DNA from: an uncultured Clostridia bacterium
GTDB taxonomy: Bacteria; Bacillota; Clostridia; Christensenellales; Borkfalkiaceae
Length of the DNA: 6,390 bases
NCBI GenBank assembly: GCA_905235765.1
Contig: CAJOMM010000064.1
Location: forward strand, 1 to 6,390
Direction: 5' to 3'
Positions 1 to 5,141 of this stretch are shown here, piece after piece. Under the pieces are notes generated by a model. That model saw nothing but the letters and a program-made list of their open reading frames with translations. It ran no database searches and was not told the DNA's origin. Within the stretch, counting starts at the first letter, position 1; each line of letters begins with the position of its first letter. The position numbers were made by a program, and so were the translations under genes.

Positions 1-188
1 ACAAACTGCCGACGCTCCAGCCTCGCTCCGACTCTGACGATTACTATTTTGCCGGTTGGTTCTATAGAGACGACGGCGGCAAAGAAATAAAAATCACGGA
101 AGATACGGTGTTCGAAAACATGAACGATTCGGATTTTATCATAACCGTTTACGCCAAACTGTTAAAAGCTTGGGTGGGACCGTTTTAA
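1..188 (+). CDS. C-terminal fragment of a secreted InlB/Listeria-Bacteroides repeat protein (5' end outside window)
   Basis: The open frame begins at base 3 and stops with TAA at 186-188, giving about 61 residues of a protein whose start lies upstream. The visible part matches the pattern of a Listeria-Bacteroides repeat (InlB B-repeat, Flg_new family). It has a Leu-Pro start, then YYFAGWFY, a Gly-Gly-Lys turn, a TEDTVF segment and a closing ITVYAKL, followed by a short tail KAWVGPF. In the family these beta-grasp-like repeats occur in tandem near the C-terminus of surface or secreted proteins of Bacillota and Bacteroidota, and take part in adhesion or spacing. No LPXTG anchor or membrane segment follows, so this end is probably free and any anchoring would be N-terminal. 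An intrinsic terminator follows directly. The repeat assignment is by pattern only, and the overall function of the protein cannot be told from this fragment. Confidence 0.72.
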   Translation, partial: KLPTLQPRSDSDDYYFAGWFYRDDGGKEIKITEDTVFENMNDSDFIITVYAKLLKAWVGPF

Positions 189-192
189 TCTC

Positions 193-222
193 GTCTCTCG
201 CAAAATTGCGAGAGACTTTTTT
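193..222 (+). terminator. Intrinsic terminator after the repeat-protein gene
   Basis: The arms 193-203 (GTCTCTCGCAA) and 206-216 (TTGCGAGAGAC) are perfectly complementary. They form a stem of about 10 bp with a small AAAT loop, followed by six T at 217-222. This is a textbook Rho-independent terminator, and it starts five bases after the upstream stop codon. The Shine-Dalgarno of the response regulator (AAGGAG, 223-228) begins right after the T tract, so there is no room for a normal promoter between terminator and regulator. The hairpin could therefore act as a partial terminator or attenuator with read-through. Confidence 0.88.
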
Positions 223-234
223 AAGGAGAAATAT

Positions 235-909
235 ATGCGAATACTTTTGGCAGAAGACGAGATTCGTCTATCCAATGCGCTTAAAAAAATTCTCGAAGAC
301 CACGGATATAAAGTAGACGCCGTATCTGACGGCGAGTCCGCCGTGGATTTTGCGACACTTTCCGATTACGACCTTATAATTTTAGACGTTATGATGCCGA
401 AACTCGACGGATTTGAAGCGCTGAAAAAGATCCGCGCCGCAAAAATCGCTTCGCCGACGCTTATGCTGACGGCAAAATCGCAGGTATCCGATAAAGTTAA
501 CGGCCTCAATATCGGCGCGGACGATTATATGACCAAGCCCTTTGACACAGAAGAACTTTTGGCAAGAGTTCGCGCCTTAACGAGAAGAAGCGGAGATATC
601 GTGTTAAACGAAATTCAATTCGGAGACCTTAAACTCGATCTCAAAACGGCGTCTCTTTCCTGCAACGGAGAGAGTATAAATTTGAGTTTCAAAGAGTTTG
701 AAACCCTTAAAATGCTGTTAAAAAACGCGAACTCTATTACGGACGCCGACTCTATTATCGTAAACGTATGGGGTGCGGATTCGGACGCTACTTACAATAA
801 CGTTGAAGTTTATATCTCTTTTCTCCGCAAAAAACTTAAATATCTGAATTCCCGGCTTACCATAAAAAAGGCGCAGAAAATAGGCTACTTTTTGGAGAAG
901 GAAAAATGA
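235..909 (+). CDS. OmpR/PhoB-family response regulator
   Basis: This is a 224-residue transcription factor of a two-component system. Residues 1-118 are a receiver domain with all the key residues: the acidic pair Glu7/Asp8, the phospho-acceptor Asp51 in ILDVMMPKLDG, Thr79 in MLTAK and Lys101 in the TKPF motif. Residues about 127-221 are the OmpR-type winged-helix DNA-binding domain, with the usual SFKEFETLKMLL segment and a YISFLRKKL recognition-helix region. The length is typical of the family. The start is set by AAGGAG at 223-228, six bases before the ATG. The gene overlaps the following kinase gene by four bases (ATGA), so the pair is co-transcribed and probably translationally coupled. 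On phosphorylation by that kinase it should dimerise and bind direct repeats. A candidate box lies upstream of the lipoprotein gene at 2227-2246. The family call is secure, but the specific regulon is inferred. Confidence 0.96.
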   Translation: MRILLAEDEIRLSNALKKILEDHGYKVDAVSDGESAVDFATLSDYDLIILDVMMPKLDGFEALKKIRAAKIASPTLMLTAKSQVSDKVNGLNIGADDYMTKPFDTEELLARVRALTRRSGDIVLNEIQFGDLKLDLKTASLSCNGESINLSFKEFETLKMLLKNANSITDADSIIVNVWGADSDATYNNVEVYISFLRKKLKYLNSRLTIKKAQKIGYFLEKEK

Positions 910-2195
910 TAAATTCCTACCGCAAACGTTTTATCCTTACAAATCTTTTATTCGTGGGACTTGTGCTTATCCTTGCGTTTTCTTTTCTGGGGTCGGAATC
1001 CTATAAACGCCAATACGACGAACTTGCCGCCGCTATGCGCATGGTTTCTGAACCGTGGGACATGGGCAGACTACCTGACGACCTCTCGGTTTTCGACGGG
1101 TCCGAACGCGATGAAAACGCGCCTAAGCCCCCTGAAGAAGATGGCGCGCCTTCCGATTCGCGCGACAAAAGGCCGCCGCAAAAAGACGCCCTTCACTCTT
1201 TTACTTTTACCCTTTTCGACGGGGAAAACCTTTCCGTCATAACCAACAATCTTGACCTTGAAGAGTCGGAAATTATAGACATATTTTCCGAATTAAAAGA
1301 GGTGGACGACGGTTTCGGAAGGCTTTCTTCCCGTGGCGTCATATTTTATAAAGAAACGGATAACTTACAGGTAAAAACCGTTTTAGCGAGCGCCGCAGAC
1401 TTCGATCGGACTTTAATCCTGCGAATAGTAATGTACGCCGCAATGCTTACCGTTTCGCTCGGTTTAGTGTTTTTAATAAGTTTCTTCCTTTCCAAAACCG
1501 CGGTAAAACCGCTGGAACAGGCGATAGATATGGAACGGCGTTTTATTACCGACGTTTCGCACGATCTTAAAACGCCTATATCGGTCGCGCTCGCAAACAA
1601 CAACATAATACGCTCGTCGCCGCAATCCGCGGTACAAGAACAACTTTCGTGGCTTGACAGCACGGACGACTCGCTGAAAAATATGCTCGGTATGATAAAC
1701 GACATGCTCACGCTTTCTTCTCTGGAATCGGTGAGAGCGGAAACAAAAAAAGAACCGGTCAACCTTTCGGAACTCGCCGAAAAATGCGTTCTTCAAATGG
1801 AAGCGATAGCTTACGAAAAGGGCGTTACGATGGAAAGCGAAATTTCGCCTTCGATCACCGTAAAAACCGACGGCGGTTACGTACAGAGAATATTCGGCGG
1901 ACTTATTGACAACGCCTTAAAGTACGAGCCGACCGGCGGCAAAATCAAGGCGACTTTAGCAAGAGAAAAAAAGAACGTCGCTTTTTCGGTAACTAATTTC
2001 GGCACTACGATAAAAGAAGAAGACCTTCCGCACGTCTTCGAAAGGTTTTACAGAAGCGATAAAGCAAGGACGGAAAAACAGGGGCACGGTTTAGGATTAG
2101 CGATAACAAAACAGCTTTCCGAAATGATAGGCGCAAAGGTCGAAGTTTCTTCTTCTGAAGAAAACGGCACGACTTTTACGGTAATTTTTCAATAA
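906..2195 (+). CDS. Membrane sensor histidine kinase (HisKA/HATPase_c) paired with the response regulator
   Basis: This is a 429-residue sensor kinase. Transmembrane segment 1 is at about residues 9-29 and segment 2 at about 170-195. They enclose an extracytoplasmic region of about 140 residues with a very hydrophilic Pro/Asp/Lys/Arg-rich stretch (about 64-94), followed by a folded-looking part (about 96-168). Only about 17 residues separate helix 2 from the H-box, so no full HAMP domain is present. The HisKA H-box is FITDVSHDLKTPI, with the phosphorylated His219. The HATPase domain has an N-box around Asn336 (LIDNALKY), a LPHVFERFYRSDKAR segment and a G2 box GHGLGLAI (393-400). The G1 box is altered: TNFGTTI stands where DxGxGI is usual, a variant also seen in other clostridial kinases and probably still active. 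The start is the ATG overlapping the regulator stop, preceded by GGAGAAGG. The sensed signal is unknown. Confidence 0.95.
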   Translation: MINSYRKRFILTNLLFVGLVLILAFSFLGSESYKRQYDELAAAMRMVSEPWDMGRLPDDLSVFDGSERDENAPKPPEEDGAPSDSRDKRPPQKDALHSFTFTLFDGENLSVITNNLDLEESEIIDIFSELKEVDDGFGRLSSRGVIFYKETDNLQVKTVLASAADFDRTLILRIVMYAAMLTVSLGLVFLISFFLSKTAVKPLEQAIDMERRFITDVSHDLKTPISVALANNNIIRSSPQSAVQEQLSWLDSTDDSLKNMLGMINDMLTLSSLESVRAETKKEPVNLSELAEKCVLQMEAIAYEKGVTMESEISPSITVKTDGGYVQRIFGGLIDNALKYEPTGGKIKATLAREKKNVAFSVTNFGTTIKEEDLPHVFERFYRSDKARTEKQGHGLGLAITKQLSEMIGAKVEVSSSEENGTTFTVIFQ

Positions 2196-2226
2196 ATTTT
2201 TTATAAAATTTCAGGTAATACCTTCC

Positions 2227-2263
2227 TTTTAAGAAATTTTTAAGAACTTTAAACTATTATAAA
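2227..2263 (+). promoter_or_regulatory. Candidate response-regulator box and promoter for the lipoprotein gene
   Basis: TTTTAAGAA occurs at 2227-2235 and again at 2238-2246, an exact 9-base direct repeat with an 11-bp period. That is the geometry OmpR/PhoB-family regulators use to bind two subunits in tandem. A promoter-like -10 follows (TATTAT 2255-2260, or TATAAA 2258-2263), but no recognisable -35 lies 17 bp upstream of either. The repeat occupies the -35 position, as in PhoB-type activated promoters. A partial third copy (TTTAA) is at 2248-2252. The repeat is seen directly, whereas its use by the neighbouring regulator is inferred. The region is very AT-rich, so a chance repeat is possible. 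Confidence 0.5.
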
Positions 2264-2275
2264 GAAAAGTTTAAC

Positions 2276-2280
2276 GGAGG
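2276..2280 (+). promoter_or_regulatory. Strong ribosome binding site that fixes a TTG start
   Basis: GGAGG at 2276-2280 lies eight bases before TTG at 2289-2291. No ATG or GTG in frame precedes the signal peptide, and reading from this TTG gives a classical Met-Lys-Lys-Lys lipoprotein leader. The start codon is therefore TTG, and the strong Shine-Dalgarno compensates for it. Confidence 0.85.
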
Positions 2281-2288
2281 TTATTACA

Positions 2289-4649
2289 TTGAAAAAGAAA
2301 CTTTTTGTTTTAATTTTTGCACTGATTTCCGCGTTTGCGCTCGTTTCCTGCGCCGAAAGCGCGGAGGAATCCGGCGGTACCGACACCGGCACCGAAAGCG
2401 TGGGCTATAAAGTTACGTTCGTAACGGACGATTTCGTTTCCGTTACGGTCTATAAAACTCAGGATCTGACAACCGGCGGCGAAGTAACGGACACCGCTTA
2501 CTCTAGAGACTCTTCTACGGGAGAGCTTACGGTAGACGGCACCGGTCAGGTAAACTTCGTTCTTTCGTTCAGCGACGGGTACGAACTTTCCGATATCGTT
2601 ATAGAGGGAACTTATAAAAACCTTAAAGGTTCCTCGGACACCGGCGTAGAAAACGGTTACCGCATAACCAAAATCGAAAGCGAACTTAAAGTTACCGTTA
2701 CTTCGGCGGAAAGTTCGGAAACTTCTGAACCCCAAGAGTCTGTTACAACCTATTCGCTTCAATCTCAATATAACGGAAACTCTTTAACCCTTGACGCAAC
2801 CGCAAGCGTAGGAGAGTTTACTGCCGAAGTAAAAGACGGAGTTCTTATTATAAAATCCGATTCCTTACTCGAAATAACCCTTTCGGGCGCGTACGCCGGC
2901 GGCGTTCAGATAGAAACGGACGAAAACAGCGACCTTACGGTAAACCTTTCCGCCGCAACACTTTACGCGACTACTACCGCACCCGCTCTTTATATTGTAA
3001 GCGCAAACAATGCGGACGTTTCCGCTAAATCCGGCACGGAAAACTTTATTTATGACCAAAGAGACTCCGATCAAGATATTGAAGCCGCTTTATATTGCCT
3101 TTGCGATCTTACCCTTAAAGGCAAAGGTTCGCTCACCGTATATTCCGAAAACAATAACGGCATACACACCAAAGACGATCTTTCGATAAAAAATTTAACG
3201 CTTAACGTTACATGTACGGACAACGCGCTTAAAGGTAACGACAGCGTTACAATAGAAAGCGGCGTTATAACCCTCGTTTCCACCGAGGGCGACGGAATAA
3301 AAACCAAAAACAGCGAAATAAAATATAATTCGGACGGTTCCGTAAAGAAGATACAGGGCACGATAACGATAAGCGGAGGAACGGTCAACGTATACGCCGC
3401 GTCCGACGGAATAGACGCTTCTTATAACGTAGAAATTAGCGGCAGCCCCGTAATTAACGTTTATACGACGAAAACTTACGCCGGAAACAAGGTTTCGACC
3501 GCGGTAACGAACTCCGAAGATTATTTTTATATCAGATATACGGATACGACGTATAATTACTCTATATACTTCTACAATTCACAAACGGGCGGATACGTGT
3601 TCAAAAACCCCGTTTCTTACGATAAAGTTACCGCTTCCGGTAGAAACGGCGGTTTTGGCGGACGCCAACCTATGGGAAGCAGCTCTTATTATTACTATTA
3701 TGCCGTTGAAAAACCGGAAGGCACTTACGACACCATGGCAATCTACGCGTATACGAGTTCGCAAACACAAGGACAAAGCGATAACTACTACGCTAAAAGC
3801 GACGCGTTCAGCATAAACTCCGCAAGAGATACGGTTGCAATAACTATAAGTTCTTCTAAAATAAACGCGAGCTGGACGACTTATTCTTCAGACGATACGC
3901 CATCCTGTAAAGGCATTAAAGCCGACAACGAAATTTATATTTCCGGCGGAACTATAGAGATTTATTCTTACGACGACGGTATTCACGCCAACAACGACGT
4001 GGTGTTGGGCGATGAAGACGACGCTTCCGACGATTACTACGGAAAAGGAAATATTTATATCAGCGGCGGAGTTATCGAAATAACCACGAAAGACGACGGT
4101 ATTCACGCCGATCAGGATCTTTGTATTTCAGACGAGTCCGACGTTACGATTAAAACCGCTTACGAAGGTTTAGAAGCCAACAGAATATATATTAAAGGCG
4201 GAACGGTTTACGCATACGCCACCGACGACGCGTTAAACGCCGCGCTTTGCAACGGCGCGTATACGCCGTCAGTTGAAATAAGCGGCGGAGTTATCGATCT
4301 TGCGGTAGGATCGGGAGATACGGACACTTTGGATTGCAACGGCAACGTAACAATAAGCGGCGGCACGGTAATTCTCAAAAATCCGCAATCTTCAGGCACG
4401 AGTATGGCGGGCGGAACTATGGATATAGACGGAAAACTTACCGTTACCGGCGGAAACGTCATATCTATCGGCTGCTGGTGCAACGAAGTGTCTATGACGT
4501 CGCAAGCGAGCAGCTCCTCTGCAACTTTATCGAAAGGCGATTACACAATCAAAGATTCTTCCGGAAACGTTATAGCCGAGTTCACCCTTTCCACGAGTTA
4601 CAAGGGCTACAAGATCTACTGCTACGGAAAATCCGGAACCCCTCTATAA
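2289..4649 (+). CDS. Beta-helix carbohydrate-binding-domain lipoprotein (DUF4353/Cthe_2159-like)
   Basis: This is a 786-residue surface lipoprotein. Residues 1-20 are a signal peptide with Lys2-4, a hydrophobic core and lipobox LVSC, making Cys21 the lipidated anchor. An acidic Ser/Gly linker follows, then an N-terminal beta-rich module (about 39-138) and a Ser/Glu hinge (139-150). The main body is a right-handed beta-helix with recurring turn motifs of the form D/N-G-I-x-A/T-x-x-x-hydrophobic near residues 290, 334, 373, 541, 563, 603, 627 and 648. These alternate with ISGGT/V strands (361, 551, 591, 664, 690). This pattern belongs to the DUF4353 carbohydrate-binding family. Its characterised relative, Clostridium thermocellum Cthe_2159, is a calcium-dependent cellulose/pectin binder with a pectate-lyase-like fold. 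No lyase catalytic site can be identified here, so binding is more likely than cleavage. A Tyr-rich insertion (about 395-535) interrupts the helix. The protein has ten cysteines besides Cys21. It is probably controlled by the upstream two-component pair. Confidence 0.85.
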   Translation: MKKKLFVLIFALISAFALVSCAESAEESGGTDTGTESVGYKVTFVTDDFVSVTVYKTQDLTTGGEVTDTAYSRDSSTGELTVDGTGQVNFVLSFSDGYELSDIVIEGTYKNLKGSSDTGVENGYRITKIESELKVTVTSAESSETSEPQESVTTYSLQSQYNGNSLTLDATASVGEFTAEVKDGVLIIKSDSLLEITLSGAYAGGVQIETDENSDLTVNLSAATLYATTTAPALYIVSANNADVSAKSGTENFIYDQRDSDQDIEAALYCLCDLTLKGKGSLTVYSENNNGIHTKDDLSIKNLTLNVTCTDNALKGNDSVTIESGVITLVSTEGDGIKTKNSEIKYNSDGSVKKIQGTITISGGTVNVYAASDGIDASYNVEISGSPVINVYTTKTYAGNKVSTAVTNSEDYFYIRYTDTTYNYSIYFYNSQTGGYVFKNPVSYDKVTASGRNGGFGGRQPMGSSSYYYYYAVEKPEGTYDTMAIYAYTSSQTQGQSDNYYAKSDAFSINSARDTVAITISSSKINASWTTYSSDDTPSCKGIKADNEIYISGGTIEIYSYDDGIHANNDVVLGDEDDASDDYYGKGNIYISGGVIEITTKDDGIHADQDLCISDESDVTIKTAYEGLEANRIYIKGGTVYAYATDDALNAALCNGAYTPSVEISGGVIDLAVGSGDTDTLDCNGNVTISGGTVILKNPQSSGTSMAGGTMDIDGKLTVTGGNVISIGCWCNEVSMTSQASSSSATLSKGDYTIKDSSGNVIAEFTLSTSYKGYKIYCYGKSGTPL

Positions 4650-4800
4650 CGGAACAACTAAAATACTCTCCTTTTAGAAACCGTTTCCTTTCCGAAATAT
4701 GCCGAATTAAAGTGGTTGAAATTATTTTACCATAGATTTATATGAACTGTCTATTTTCCCCCAAGGTGTTGCACTTGAAAGTATAAATCACTAAAAGCAT

Positions 4801-4830
4801 AAAAAGACGACCGCAAGCGGCCGTCTTTTT
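4801..4830. terminator. Bidirectional intrinsic terminator between convergent genes
   Basis: Bases 4801-4814 pair with 4817-4830, with a single A-C mismatch (4810/4821): AAAAAGACG pairs with CGTCTTTTT, and CCGC with GCGG around a two-to-four-base loop. The A and T tracts flank the stem symmetrically, so it works on both strands. It closes the lipoprotein transcript on plus and the XRE gene on minus. The XRE stop codon (4832-4834) lies directly beside it. On the plus side it stands about 150 bases after the lipoprotein stop. Confidence 0.88.
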
Positions 4831-4831
4831 A

Positions 4832-5032
4832 TCATAATAAAATCCCGTTAAAATCCTCATCAAACAATTCACACAGTGCTGCAAGCATTTTAAAACTTGG
4901 CTCGCATATGCCTTTTTCCCAAGCGCTTACTGTTCTTTGGTTCACGCCGAGAATCATCGCTAACTGATTCTGGGTTAAACCGTGTTGCAATCGCAAGTCT
5001 TTTAAGTTTTTATTGAAATTTATTTCTTCCAT
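4832..5032 (-). CDS. Small XRE/Cro-CI-type helix-turn-helix repressor
   Basis: This 66-residue protein is essentially one HTH_3 (Cro/C1) domain. The helix-turn-helix spans about residues 20-41 (LTQNQLAMILGVNQRTVSAWEKG), recognition helix about 30-38, with the conserved closing pattern EPSFKMLAALCELFDED. It lacks any extra domain, so it resembles Cro-like or antitoxin-like regulators that bind DNA as dimers. The ATG at 5030-5032 is chosen because the domain begins right after it, while a longer reading frame to 5152 would run through the operators and the neighbouring start. No Shine-Dalgarno precedes the ATG, and the upstream minus-strand sequence is pure AT. A weak -10-like TATATT (plus positions 5045-5050) would leave a leader of only a few bases, so near-leaderless translation is possible. 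It faces a divergent two-gene membrane-protein operon across two matching dyads and probably represses both directions. The domain is certain, the targets are inferred. Confidence 0.9.
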   Translation of the reverse strand: MEEINFNKNLKDLRLQHGLTQNQLAMILGVNQRTVSAWEKGICEPSFKMLAALCELFDEDFNGILL

Positions 5033-5052
5033 AATTATTACTAAAATATATT

Positions 5053-5071
5053 TTACTAATAATCTTGGTAA
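5053..5071. promoter_or_regulatory. Candidate operator 1 of the XRE repressor (imperfect dyad)
   Basis: TTACTAA-N5-TTGGTAA: the two seven-base arms are complementary except for one position, and the architecture (7-5-7) equals that of the dyad at 5082-5100. The centres of the two sites are 29 bp apart, roughly three helical turns. This site lies just upstream of the -10-like sequence of the minus-strand gene, in the place expected for autoregulation. A further TTACTAA half-site lies at 5038-5044, next to the regulator start codon. Confidence 0.55.
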
Positions 5072-5076
5072 AATAC

Positions 5077-5105
5077 TTGACATACCAAAAATATTGGTAT
5101 AAAAT
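5077..5105 (+). promoter_or_regulatory. Sigma-A promoter of the membrane-protein operon
   Basis: A perfect -35 TTGACA at 5077-5082 and a -10 TAAAAT at 5100-5105 (one mismatch to TATAAT) are separated by exactly 17 bp. Transcription should start near 5112, giving a leader of about 30 bases before the ATG at 5142. The spacer is occupied by a perfect inverted repeat (5082-5100), so a bound repressor would directly exclude RNA polymerase. Confidence 0.78.
5082..5100. promoter_or_regulatory. Candidate operator 2 of the XRE repressor (perfect dyad inside the promoter)
   Basis: ATACCAA-N5-TTGGTAT is a perfect inverted repeat with seven-base arms. It spans from the last base of the -35 to the first base of the -10 of the plus-strand promoter. 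Together with the dyad at 5053-5071 it gives a consensus WTACYAA-N5-TTGGTAW. Size and symmetry suit a dimeric Cro/CI-type protein such as the one encoded next door. The sequence symmetry is observed, the binding partner is inferred. Confidence 0.65.
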
Positions 5106-5141
5106 AGTAACGTTATTAAGGTTTTCAGGCGGTATATAATT

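Noticed and set aside
217..230. TTTTTTAAGGAGAA resembling the TTTTAAGAA regulator box, as an autoregulatory site
   Set aside because: It is fully explained as the terminator T tract joined to the Shine-Dalgarno, and no second copy with 11-bp period is present.
1346..1796. Two minus-strand frames inside the kinase gene
   Set aside because: They are shadows of the kinase coding sequence. Their translations show no domain pattern, and the plus-strand frame is unambiguous.
2196..2212. AT-rich inverted repeat AAATTTT/AAAATTT after the kinase stop as a terminator
   Set aside because: Stem is all A-T and weak with no T tract following; not a credible intrinsic terminator.
2213..2223. Small palindrome AGGTAATACCT upstream of the lipoprotein
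   Set aside because: Perfect five-base arms but a single isolated copy outside the promoter core, with no partner site; too short to claim as an operator.
4334..4735. Plus-strand 133-codon frame overlapping the end of the lipoprotein gene
   Set aside because: Its translation is Arg/Asn-rich low-complexity typical of an out-of-frame reading of the beta-helix gene, and it has no ribosome site.
4742..4786. 14-codon ORF starting at ATG 4742
   Set aside because: No ribosome site, no recognisable peptide; it lies within an otherwise non-coding gap and is likely chance.
4752..4794. CCCCCAAGGTGTTGCACTTG stretch as a possible insertion-sequence end
   Set aside because: It felt reminiscent of transposon termini, but there is no matching inverted end, target duplication or transposase in the window. 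A search of ISfinder would decide.
5042..5055. 14-bp palindrome TAAAATATATTTTA
   Set aside because: Made of A and T only in an AT-rich intergenic region, expected by composition; it overlaps the -10-like sequence and operator 1.
5133..5140. TATATAAT just before the ATG at 5142 as a -10 element
   Set aside because: No -35 at a suitable distance, and it would start transcription inside the gene; the promoter at 5077-5105 is far better.
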